DNA from: Prorocentrum cordatum
Taxonomy: Eukaryota; Sar; Dinophyceae; Prorocentrales; Prorocentraceae
Reading direction: 5' to 3'
Assembly: GCA_963575745.1 (NCBI GenBank)
Contig: CAUYUJ010001363.1
Location: 1-64,000 of the forward strand
Length of the DNA stretch: 64,000 bases
This document shows positions 1-9,261 of the stretch, piece by piece. The position numbers were made by a program, and so were the translations under genes. Each line of letters starts with the position of its first letter. The stretch's first letter is position 1. Below the pieces are notes generated by a model, which was not told where the DNA came from, did not search any database, and saw only the letters and a program-made list of their open reading frames with translations.

Positions 1-560
1 CCTACTCGAATCTAGGGGTCTCCTGGGGTGCCTCTCGGAGGCCTCTTGTGGGGTTCTCGGGGGCCCAGTAGGGCATCCAGGGGGCCTCCCGGGGGTCTCT
101 TCGGGGCTGCTTGGCTTCTTGGGGGCCTGCTGGCGATCTCGTGGGTCCGCTTGGGGCCGGTTGCTCCACATGTCAGTTCGTCTTCCCCCTCTTGGGGCAT
201 TCTGGGGGTCCTCTTGGGCAGTCTTGTGGGCCTCTTGGGCCGTCTTGGGGCCCTCTTTGGCCGTCTTGGCTTTGTGGGCGCCTCCCAGGGGTCATCTGAC
301 GGACTCTTGGGGGAGCTTTTGGGGGTCTGCTCGCGGTGTGGGAAAGGGCTCGAGATGTCAGTTCGTGTTCCCCCTCAGGTGTCCATTCTGTGGCCGTCTT
401 GGAGCGAGCTTCGGGGCCTCTTGGACCGTCTTGGACGTTGCTAGGGCAGGACAAGTATGTGCAACAACTACTTTGGCCTCTTGGGTCGGGCCTAGGAGCC
501 TCCAAGACGGCCCGAGGTGCGCCCAATCGGGCTCCAGGACAGGCCCTCATCTGAGGCCAT
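1..560. repeat. Degenerate CTTGG/GGCCTC repeat tract
   Basis: The stretch is built from variants of CTTGGGGGCCTC and TCTTGGGC spaced about 10 to 12 bases apart. Frames stay open on both strands because of composition, and none has recognisable domains or a consistent protein. The same family recurs near 31.6-32.8, 36.1-36.8, 60.0-60.2 and 62.7-63.7 kb, the last two mainly in the opposite orientation. I read it as non-coding repeat. Confidence 0.6.
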
Positions 561-1124
561 ATTGGACGCGTGGGATCTCAACCATGCTTCCGAGGTCTCC
601 GAAAAGATCGCGCGGGGTTCCCAGCAGCGCACTAGTGCGCCCAGGAGTGCACAGAATAATAGTGGCGTCGGAGTGCGCACAGGAGTGCCCAAGCGCGCCC
701 GGGAACGTCCAAACAGTGCACAAAAGTGCCCAAGGGGATCGGGGTCCCTTGACAGCTTGTACAAACAAGGAACAACATCGATAGAGTCTAAAAGAAAAGC
801 GAGAACACAGTCTTACAATATTCAAAACAGAAAGCTCGAAATGACCTTCGCGAACTCCGCTTCGTGCCTTGCGTCTCGGCAGCGGTTCATCCGATGTTTT
901 CGAAGGGTCCCAGAGAATGTCGTATGATTTTCGAAGTGTCTCGGGTGGATTTGCAAGGATTCGGAGGCGTCGCGAAGTAATAGACGTGGTCGGGCCGTCA
1001 TCAAATAGGTTCCGACGTTTTCATGCCTTGGAGTGTTTCTGGATGTTTCTTGCTACGGGCAGGAGGGAGGAGGTAAGAGGCAGTGGGGAAGAACGTGAGG
1101 GAGTGGAGAAGAGGAGGGACGAGG
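561..1124. other. No gene recognised
   Basis: The 5' part repeats short GTGCNC-rich phrases (about 625-735) and the rest is moderately GC-rich unique-looking sequence. No frame has coding character and no RNA gene is visible. It is the left flank of the 16.5-kb element. Confidence 0.4.
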
Positions 1125-1211
1125 TATAACGGCGACGATGGAACACAGTGCCGGGGAACTGCTTTGAACATCACCAGTCGTTCAAAGCAGTGCCCCGGCA
1201 CTGCTTTGAAC
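1125..1211 (+). repeat. Left terminal inverted repeat with two hairpins
   Basis: The outer part (1125-1169) is TATAAC, GGCGACGAT and an imperfect hairpin around CAGTGCC. After a 10-base spacer comes a perfect palindrome at 1180-1211, with 15-bp arms beginning GTTCAAAGCAG around a CC centre. Aligned to the reverse complement of 17541-17627, 71 of 77 paired positions agree by my hand alignment, plus one 8-base insertion and one 8-base spacer difference. Confidence 0.7.
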
Positions 1212-1955
1212 GATGCGGAAATGCGATCAGCAGGAGCCTTCGTCTGTTCCTTCTCCTCTTCACGTCGCTGTATGCTCTTCCTTGTCCTCCCTCCTCCCCC
1301 GTTCCCTCTCTAATTAATTACCTCGTTCTCCCAGTCTCACGCGCACTCTTCCTCCCCCCTCTCCTCCTCCTCTTCCTGCTTCTCCTCCTCGTCCTCCTCC
1401 TCCTCCGCCTCCTCCCCCTCATTTGTTATATTCTCCGTCCTTGTCCTCCTGTCCCCGTTCTCCTTCTCCCTCTCCTCCTCCTCCTCCTCCTCGTCGTCGT
1501 CGTCCTCCTCCTCTTCCTCCTCCTCCTCCTCCTCCTCCTCTTCCTCCTCCTCCTCCTCCTCCTCCTCACCTTCTTCCTCCTCCTCCTCCTCCCCCTTTTC
1601 CTCTCCCTCCTCCTCCTCCTTCTCCTCCTCCCCCTTCCCCCTCTTCCTCCTCTGCTATCACTCCTCCATAATTCCTGTCCGCTCCTCCCCTTCACTGATC
1701 TTCCTCTTCGTCATCATCATCCCTTTCGTCGCACGCCTCTTAATCCTCAATCGGTTCCCAATCTTCTCGACTTTCTTTTCATCCGCGTCCTTGGCTGTTG
1801 GAGGGGCCTCAGGAATTCTCAGGGCTCTTGTGTTGCACGCGAAGGCACACCTCCCAGGAACGCATCATCCTCCTCACATTCACCCTCCTCCTCCTCATCC
1901 TCCTCCTCCATGCACGTTCGGCTCAAGCCCGCGCCGACGGTAGGTATCACGGCGG
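1212..1955 (+). repeat. 5' spacer of the element with long CT-rich tract
   Basis: From about 1335 to 1672 the plus strand is almost pure CTC/TCC repeats, with a second pyrimidine run at 1860-1908. The long Leu/Pro/Ser or Arg/Gly frames that cross it come from the repeat. The position just upstream of gene A suits an SL trans-splicing acceptor region. An ATG at 1910 follows the second run, but its frame closes after 36 codons and is not the frame of gene A. Confidence 0.5.
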
Positions 1956-3344
1956 TTGGGCGGGCTCGCGCCCGCCTCCGCGGCCTGCAGTCGGGGCAGA
2001 GATGCGTGCAGGGTGGATGACAAAGCGGAAGAGGAAACACGGGCCGCAGTTGCGGATTCTTCAAAGAGCAGCGGCGGCGGTTGGGGAACAAGTGGGGGTT
2101 GGGGCGGCCGCAGTGGCGGATACGGCGGCGGAGGGGACCGCAGTGGCGGCTGGGGCGGCGGAGATTCTCTTGGCGGATGGAGAGGAAAAGCGCAGGATGG
2201 CGGCGACGGAAGTGACCGCAGTCGCGGATGGGAGGGCGGCGGATGGGGCGGCAACGGATGCGAGGGTTGGGGAATGGAGGGCGCCCGCTGGTGGGACGAC
2301 GAGGGTGGCTGGTGGAATGCATGGGAGGGTGGCCGCTCGAGTGCCTCGGCAGGTTCTCCTGCCGCGGAGCCCGCGGCCGCAACAGCGGCGGGCAAAGGAG
2401 GCGGTCCCCTGCTTCCCCCAGGGCGCGAAGAACAAGGCGCAGTTGCGCTGTTTCAAATTGTGCGCAATGAGCCGCTGCCAATTTTCAAGTTGGAAATCTT
2501 CGAGAACTTCAGGGCGAACTGGAACGGCAATTATAAGCAGCACAACGCGGCCTTGAAGTGGTTCCGAGACGAGTACGAAGACCGAGAAAACCCTTTCGGC
2601 AGCCGCGCGCCCGTCTTCGGAGGTACCGCAGTTGCGGAGGAAAGTTCGAAGATCCTTAAGTACCGCGCAAAGGGGAAGGCGCAGGACAACAGGGATTGGG
2701 ACTGGGACCACACTGTCAAAGTGCCGTGGTCTTGGCTGGAGATGGTCGCGCAGATGGATGGACCTACCATGCTGCGCGTCGTGTGCGGCCCTGACAATGA
2801 CCGCAGTCGCGGGTTGGTCCGCTGCGAGTGCCGCCCGTGCCCTAGCAGTCTCGACAACATGAGGCACACGAAAGGGGTGGACCGAGGACAGGCGCAAAGA
2901 ATCCCTCTGCCCCAGTGGGATTTCGTCCTCATCCGCGACGACGGCTCGGGCATTCGCGTCCACCCATCCTGGTCTAGCCCGAAGTTCAACACGTATGAGG
3001 TGAGCCGCACTCGCATCCCGTGCGGGGCCCGAGGGCAGGTCTCGGCAAGAGCGATGGCCACGGAACGTTCACGTTCTGGAAGATGCTGCACGCCCATCCG
3101 AATCCTGGGCGGTTCGACGCGAGCAAGGGGGCGCAGCTGCAACCGCGTTGGTCCGCGCAGCCTTGACACCGCAGTTGCGGGATTGCGCAGCCATGGAACC
3201 GCAGTTGCGGGGACCGATCGCGTGACGCCGCGCTCGTTTGACTCACTATGCGCGCTTTCGGCCGCAGTTGCGGCGCTGCCTTCTAGCTACTTCATACAGC
3301 TTGGCCGCAGTTGCGGCGCTCCCACGACTGACCGCTGTAATTAG
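1956..3344 (+). CDS. Gene A: Gly/Trp-rich N-terminus plus unrecognised domain
   Basis: The frame is open from 1944 to 3344. It has no ATG before 2274, so the start is spliced or unresolved; 1956 is TTG. Residues about 38-130 are Gly/Trp/Ser/Asp-rich with several 12-mers read as Ala-Val-Ala or Arg-Ser-(Cys/Gly)-Gly. Residues about 160-345 look like an ordinary folded domain (phrases such as VPWSWLEMVAQ and PQWDFVLIRDDG), but I do not recognise the family. After about 3000 the better coding frame is the -1 frame (GHGTFTFWKMLHAHPNPG), which ends at a TGA at 3164-3166. Either a base is missing or there is a small intron: GTGAGC at 3000 to an AG at 3049 would restore that frame. The last part of the stated frame is therefore probably not protein. 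Confidence 0.5.
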   Translation: MGGLAPASAACSRGRDACRVDDKAEEETRAAVADSSKSSGGGWGTSGGWGGRSGGYGGGGDRSGGWGGGDSLGGWRGKAQDGGDGSDRSRGWEGGGWGGNGCEGWGMEGARWWDDEGGWWNAWEGGRSSASAGSPAAEPAAATAAGKGGGPLLPPGREEQGAVALFQIVRNEPLPIFKLEIFENFRANWNGNYKQHNAALKWFRDEYEDRENPFGSRAPVFGGTAVAEESSKILKYRAKGKAQDNRDWDWDHTVKVPWSWLEMVAQMDGPTMLRVVCGPDNDRSRGLVRCECRPCPSSLDNMRHTKGVDRGQAQRIPLPQWDFVLIRDDGSGIRVHPSWSSPKFNTYEVSRTRIPCGARGQVSARAMATERSRSGRCCTPIRILGGSTRARGRSCNRVGPRSLDTAVAGLRSHGTAVAGTDRVTPRSFDSLCALSAAVAALPSSYFIQLGRSCGAPTTDRCN

Positions 3345-3830
3345 GTGCTTCGGGCGCGCATCACCTCCGTTGAAGCACTCGTGGCGTTAATTAGCGCGGC
3401 CGCAGTTGCGGAGACAGGTACTTAAACAGATGGATCCGCAGTTGTTCGTCGTCCTCGTCGCCCCTTCCCCGTCGTCCTCGTCGCAGTCTCCTCCCTCCGC
3501 CTTTCCTCACGTCGCAGTTCCTTCCGTTGGCCGTAGCCCGCCTCCGTTGGCCGAGTCATTTCCCGTCGTCCTCGTCGCAGTCCCCCCCGAGGGCCGCAGT
3601 TGCGGTCTTTGTTGATTCCTCCTCCTCCGTTTCTGCCCCGTCATCCTCGTCGCAGTCCCCTTGCTCCTTTCACCCTCGTCTGAGCTCTTCGCGCCATCCT
3701 CTTCCGTCGCGTCCTCTCCATCCTCCTCTTCGCCTTCCTCGTCCTCATCCCCGCCGTCTCCCTCGTTGCCCTTCCTCTCCCAAGCCGGCCGCGGTTCCCC
3801 CGTCGGACGGGGGCCGCGCGCGGCCGCGCC
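3345..3830 (+). other. Spacer A-B: 12-mers then pyrimidine-rich tract
   Basis: Between the probable end of gene A (about 3166) and gene B there are six copies of the 12-mer (3169, 3199, 3262, 3305, 3400, 3594), then a run rich in CCTC, GTCCTCGTC and TCCTC (about 3450-3785). This leads to a strong-context ATG at 3831. No separate gene is visible. The layout, repeated before the other genes, suits a trans-splicing acceptor region. Confidence 0.5.
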
Positions 3831-5774
3831 ATGGACCCAGGTCGCAAAGCCGAGGTCGACAAGCGGTTCGCCGAGCTGAAGCAGCAACTGCGGGAAAGGT
3901 TCGGCCTGCAAGGGGCTGCCGCGGATGCCGCAGTCGCGGAGCCGACGGAGGACCGCAGGAGCGGAAGCCCCGAGCGACCGCCGCGCGAGGCCTCCCCGCA
4001 GTCGTCTAGCTCCTCGCGGGAATATCGGCCGCCGCCGCCGATAAGCGCTGCGAGTGGGAGCTCTGCTGGTGGGAGGCGCGAAGAGGCGCAGTTGCGCAGG
4101 GCGCACTTGACCCCCAAGGCAAAATGGGGGCATCGGGCGCAGACGCCGACGAAGCAGCAGGACCAACCAACAGTGACGGGAGCCGCCACCGAGACCGCAG
4201 TTGCGGGGGTGGCCGGCGAGCCAGGTGCCGCGCGCGGCTCATCTGGGAGCAGCGCGCCCTCGGCCGTGCTGCTCGCAGCCGAGTCCAAACGAGGCGCCCA
4301 ACCCGAAGACGAGGCCGCCTCCCATGAGAAAGCCGCCGAGACAATCGCCTCGGCCGATTCGCGGCCGAGGAAAAGGCCGCCTCCCACGGAAGGCTCGCCG
4401 CTGTCAGAACCGCAGTCGCGGGGTCGCGCGGGGCCTCCGTCGAAACCGCAGTTGCGGGAAGATGCGGGAGCACCGCGGAAGAAGCAGCGGACCAGGTATC
4501 CGCGCATAAATCGCATCGACCGCCAATCAGTCATCTCGCCCGGGCTGTGTTCCCCCTTTCCGCTCCCCACACTCGCGCCTCCCCTCGTCGCATGGTCGTC
4601 ATCCCTCACCAGGTCCCCTCCAGGGATAAACTACTTTGGGGAACGCCCCAAGTGGAACGAATGATTCCTTCGTACAGAAGACGGCAATCGGGTTCCGTCC
4701 ACCATCGCTTTGGTGTTCAACGTGGTGGTCATCACGAAGGTGGCAACAAAGGAAGATGTCTTCAGGTGCATCTTGCACCAAACTGCGGCGGTCGTCTTCG
4801 TCGTATGGGACCCCGAGCTGTTCCACACGGGGAACGTCGAAGGCGCTTGCAGCTACGACGTTCGCGTTGGACTCAGGAGTGCCATCGACAACGCTGTCAC
4901 TATGAAAAACGCCTCCGAGGAGCCTTACTGGACGACGGTTCCCCTGTTCAGAGAGACGGGCCTGGTGCTCGTGCGCCCGCACAACATCGCAGAGACCGCA
5001 GTTGCGGGTCATGTTCATGGGGCCACCCACGCCGTCACGATCCTGAGCTTTCGCCTGAAGGGCTCCGAGATGAATCCTGCCGCGGTGATCCGTTTTGCCG
5101 TCGTGTCCAGACACGCAGTCACCGAACGTCTCCAACACAAGATCACGCAAACAGAACAACAAGCGTGGCATACAGCTTTCTTCAAGGACGCGGTTGCTGC
5201 CATCCATAAAAATGATGTGCGGTTATTGTGCGGCCTGTTTGACATCCCGCCTGAGCAGCTCGCAGCATTGGGCCGCAGTTGCGGAGCCAGCTGCACCTGC
5301 CCGGTGGGGGTGGTGTTCAGGGCTGGACCCGCCCTGTTCGGAGGCATTGTGAAGGGCACACGCGTCATGCATCCGAATTACGTCCTCCCCATTGGCCCGT
5401 GCAACGTGCGCATTGCGGACTACAACATTGATTTTGCAGGGAGGCCGTCGAAGAACGATCCCCAGTGGCTCCCTGATTGGATGCATCGAACAAGCGACTC
5501 CATCATCTCTCGGCGCTGGGTTCCAGCGAAGTACATGCCCAAGTGGGAGGATGACCCTGACCGCAGTAGCGGAGTCAGAGAAAAGCTCCACTTGGCAGCG
5601 CTGCCCCCAATCGGCAAGGTCATTCAGAAGGAGCTCAACGAGAAGACCTTCATCACGCACTGGTGCGAGGGCATCCACCAAAACATCGTCTTCGTCGGCC
5701 ACGGACGCGCAAGTCGGGCGAGCAAGCGGAAGCACGAAGAGGCGCGATCTCCCGCAGTTGCGGACGAGCGGTGA
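3831..5774 (+). CDS. Gene B: degenerate EEP-nuclease-like protein, one in-frame TGA
   Basis: The ATG at 3831 has a good eukaryotic context (GCGCCATGG). The first about 220 residues are charged, Pro/Ser/Ala-rich and low in complexity, with 12-mers at 3928, 4195, 4410 and 4446. The frame meets TGA at 4662-4664 but continues open in the same frame to 5774, and both sides read as protein. The second half (from 4665) has the order of an endonuclease/exonuclease/phosphatase fold: strand-like AVVFVVWDPE, a helix-rich stretch ending LLCGLFDIPP where nucleases have GDFN, and IHQNIVFVGHG near the end. The DxN is not intact, so catalysis is doubtful. Gene F is a better preserved relative. A possible intron, 4496 (GTATCC) to 4623 (TCCAG), would remove an odd pyrimidine-rich stretch, but at 128 nt its loss would shift the frame. 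Confidence 0.5.
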
Positions 5775-6481
5775 GTGCGGCAAGACCGAGGAGCCGCAGT
5801 TGCGGAACAGAGCTCGGTACTACTGGCGCCTGCTGCCTGCGTAGTGCATCCCATTAGCGATGGAGTGCATGTTGCGGTGTAGGATAGCCCGCAGTTGCGG
5901 GGTTGCGGTTGCGAAGCCGCAGTTGCGGTTGCGTATAATAGGAGAGCACGCGGTTGCGAAGCCGCAGTTTGCAATAAGAGTGCGCGCGCTGGGTCATCAT
6001 CATCGTCGTCGTCCGTCCTCGTCGTCGTCGCTGCCGTCGTCGTCGTCGCGTCTGTCGTCTGTCGTCAGCAGTCGTCGTCGGTCGTCGTCGTCGTCAAGTC
6101 TGTCGACTGTCGTCAGCAGTCGTCGTCGTCGTCGTCCCTCCTCCCTCCTCCCTCCTCCCTCCTCCCTCCTCCCTCCTCCCTCCTCCCACCTCGTCCTCCT
6201 CCAGGCCGCATCCCCCCGCCACCTCCGTCCTAGCTCTCCTTCCCCTTCCCCTCCTCGTCCTCCTCCAGCTTGCACCCCCCTCCCTCCTCCAGCCTGCACC
6301 CCCCCCAAGCTCTCGCCCGATATTTTGGATTTAAACTGAGCCTTCAGTCGTCCGCAGGCATTCGGCTCAGCAGGTCGTTGGGCTCCTGGCACACACGCCT
6401 CCACCCTGAGCGACGGACGTCGTGCCATAGTCCGCCATATCGGAGCTCCGGGCCGCAGTGGCGGACAGCGTCGGCACAGAT
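5775..6481 (+). other. Spacer B-C with 12-mers, GTC repeats and a (CCTCCCT)n tract
   Basis: 12-mers sit at 5794, 5889, 5917 and 6453, and the phrase GGTTGCGAAGCCGCAGTT occurs twice (about 5907 and 5951). GTC/CGTCGT repeats fill 5995-6135. A heptamer repeat CCCTCCT at 6136-6187 would put regularly spaced GGG runs on the minus strand. More pyrimidine-rich sequence follows to about 6310. No gene is supported. Confidence 0.5.
6136..6187 (-). repeat. (CCCTCCT)n heptamer tract, G-quadruplex-prone on minus strand
   Basis: About seven perfect copies of the 7-mer give GGG runs separated by AGGA on the minus strand, the spacing that favours quadruplex formation. It lies in the pyrimidine block upstream of gene C. 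Confidence 0.6.
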
Positions 6482-8908
6482 ATGAACGACGGCGTCGGCA
6501 CAGATAATGCCGCAGTGGCGGACAAGAAAGCCGCAGTGGCGGACGAGACAGCCGCAGTTCCAGGCGGAACGCAAGGGATCTTTCAGAGGGCCAACGCCTT
6601 GAGGTCTAGATTCAGGACAGGGGACAAGGTGCGCCTCCCTGTGCTCATGCTCGCCCCGCACACGGGCAACCGAGGCGGGCACTACCCACAGCAGGAAAGG
6701 GTTCGGGAACTCGCTGTGAAAATCTTCCTGGCTGGATTCACGCAAGCCGAAGCTGACCACGAAGGTGTCTGCGTTCAGATGTACCCAGCACAAGAGCTGG
6801 TGCTGAGAAAAAAGGAGGACCCGACGTTCCAGACGTACACAGAGTACAATCTGGAAAAAGCAACCGGCCACCTCGCTGCGTGCTTCGACCGCAGTTGCGG
6901 AACAGACGTTGCGTATGGGACGTGTTCGCACTCCCACTTGTGCCTCGTGTTGCGGGCGTGCGCCCTGGGAGCCAAGTGGCCCATCCCCAAAGGCATGGAG
7001 TTCACGGAGGACGAGAGCGCGAGGCTGAAGCGCGTGCTCGATAAGGACGGCAATCTCGACATGGCCGCAGTGGCGGAACATGACCCTGTCGCTAAGAAAC
7101 TCGTGCAGGGGGGTATGCTCATGGAAGTGCTTAGCTGGAAAATCATGGACGAGGAACCCACTGGTGCTTCGCTCTTCAGCCAGTCCCTCAATAAAGGAGC
7201 CGATTTTGCGTTGCGAACGACTGAACTCACCGCGCTCCGTGTTCTGTGCAAGGCTGTTGACGCGGAGCTGCACGCCGCAGTTGCGGATCAGGTTGCCTTT
7301 GACAAGGTCAAGCTCTCCGTCATGCACGAACTCGATCGAGTCGTTCAGGACCCAGACTTCATTGAGCTGTTCTCGTTCGTTGTTGGGCTCAGGAGCACGA
7401 AAGCGCAGTTCATCCCCTTGCTGCTCCAGTTCTGCGAGGTCTACGTGAACTCCAGGAGAAGGGCCCTTCGGCTCGGTGCCTTCGGGGCAGCCAGCGAGCT
7501 TCCCGACGACGTGCCGTGGGTCAAGGTTGCCGTGGTGATGCGATGCTACAGGAACGCGCCTACGAGGAAGAGGGGCGTTGACACTCCTGCGTGGTGCCCT
7601 GACCCAGAACAATCGTGGAAGAAGAAGGAGTTCCGAGACTTCCTCATCGACATGAACTCGGCTCTCCGTTTGTACTAGTTCACGCTGAGCAAGGCCATCG
7701 ACGGCATGGGCCCTGAGAAGGCGATCGAGTTCAAGGCGAACCTGTGCATACTGACCGCAGACGGCTTCATGCAGTACCTGAAGGACACCCACGTCAAGGA
7801 ACGAAGTATCCCAGGACATCGTCAGGCGCTCCTCCGCGCTTGCGCGGAGGCCACGGGGAAGGTGGAGCCGAAGTCAAATCGGGACGCCCTTGAGAAGGCC
7901 CTCGGCGAAGTGGGAGTCCGAGGCGGGAAGCCCGATTGGTTCGATTTCAACGCGTTGCCGCGCCCAGAACCGAATGAGCCCGCAGTGGCGGGGAAGACAA
8001 AGGCTTCCGCAGAGGTGCACGAGTTGATGCCGACGGTCATTTCCTTTGACCCCACGACGCAATTACCAACGAACCACCAGCGCAGCAGGGACACGACGGC
8101 CATTCCACGCGGATCCTTCCCTTTGCCAATCGCCGAATGGAGGCGTTCAGCGGCAGCGAAGGAGCTGGGGCGGGAGCCTGCTTTGGTCAGCGCAGTGTTG
8201 CTATGCCTTTGGGCGCGCCACAGGTCCGCAGTTGCGGAAGCGCAAGTAGAGGTGTTGCAAGACGCTGAGACAAACAAACGCACCGTCAAGGCAACCGCTG
8301 CAAACGACGCACAATGCATCGAGTTGTGGCCGTGCGTCCCAAAGGCATCCAAGGTGCACGCCGCAAGCATGCACCCCGAGAGGGTGGCCGTGCGAGTCTG
8401 GGTGAAAGGAGATCCAAATGGAGACACGCCCACGACCTTCTACTTGCACCCCGAGTTCAAGCCGCCTGCGGACAATACGCCCGCCGACGTGGCTGACCAC
8501 GATGTGCGGTTGAGAACGTGGAAGTGGGATGCGCAAGAGACAATGCACGTCTTCTGGGCAGTCAACAGAGTCACGCAACAGGAGGTCCAGCAGAGAAACA
8601 GGCGTGATGAAAGCGCAGTTGCGCGCATCAACATGGAGCTCGAGGAGAAAGAGTTGGCGGTGTGCGTGCCTGGGACAGGCGGGCTCGTGCTCGCCGTGAA
8701 TGTCCCTGTGCTGGTGAATGCGACGGCCGTGGAGCAAGGGGAAGAGCTCCTGTGGGAGGCGAGACCCAAAGCCGCACCGAAGAAGCAGGCTGCAGAGGAG
8801 ACGTGGAAGACGGACGCGGCCAAGAGGGCCAAAGGGAAGCCTTCGGGCCAGCCCGCCCCGAAGAAATCGAAGAAAGGGTTCGACGAATGCGGGGGGATGT
8901 CGCTCTAA
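6482..8908 (+). CDS. Gene C: large unrecognised protein, one in-frame TAG
   Basis: The ATG at 6482 is the first in a frame open from 6431; the TAG at 6428 closes it upstream. The frame runs to TAG at 7676-7678 and then continues in the same frame to TAA at 8906-8908, about 808 codons in all. Text on both sides of the TAG has equal coding character (NSALRLY before, FTLSKAIDGMG after). The N-terminus is a string of 12-mer-derived Ala-Val-Ala-Asp units. The following 350 residues look globular and mixed alpha/beta (RGGHYPQQERVRELAVKI). The C-terminal part ends VNVPVLVNATAVEQGEELLW, which faintly recalls the last strands of SET domains, followed by a Lys/Ala/Pro-rich tail. Function unknown. Confidence 0.55.
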
Positions 8909-9261
8909 GAAGCCGCAGTGGCTGCAGTCAGGGCGGCTTGCTCGCGTGACCGCAATTGCGGGCAGCAGGCCGGAGGGGAGGACGCAGGCGTGACCGTTGT
9001 GGCGGAGCGGTCCTGTAGTTTGCAGTATCGCTGCTTCTGTTAGGTGTCGCCGCAGCAGCGGATCGCTGACGATCGAGCACGGAGGTTCGAAACAGAACTC
9101 CTCCCTCCCTCCTCCCTCTCCTCCCTCGCCCCTCCCCCACTTCCTCCCTCTCTCCTCTTCCTTTCCCTCCCTTCTCCCAAGTTCGAAGCCGACGCTACTC
9201 ATTCCCTCGCTCCCTCCCTCCCTCCCGTCGATGTTCTCCGCATCCTGCTGCGGCCATCCTG
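8909..9261 (+). other. Spacer C-D with pyrimidine tract
   Basis: It holds a partial 12-mer at 8913, the palindromic CCGCAATTGCGG at 8950, and a CCTCCCTC-rich tract at about 9098-9230. An ATG at 9231 is not in the frame of gene D. No gene seen. Confidence 0.5.

Noticed and set aside
1148-2020. 290-codon plus-strand frame across the CT tract
   Set aside because: It starts at GTG, is poly-Leu/Pro from CTC repeats, and has no domain; only the repeat keeps it open.
2061-2963. 300-codon minus-strand frame opposite gene A
   Set aside because: Shadow of gene A: the GC-rich plus-strand codons and 12-mers keep the opposite strand open. No motifs.
6344-7819. 491-codon minus-strand frame opposite gene C
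   Set aside because: Longer than many real genes but antisense to a frame with better protein character, and it crosses the TAG and spacer; no recognisable domain.
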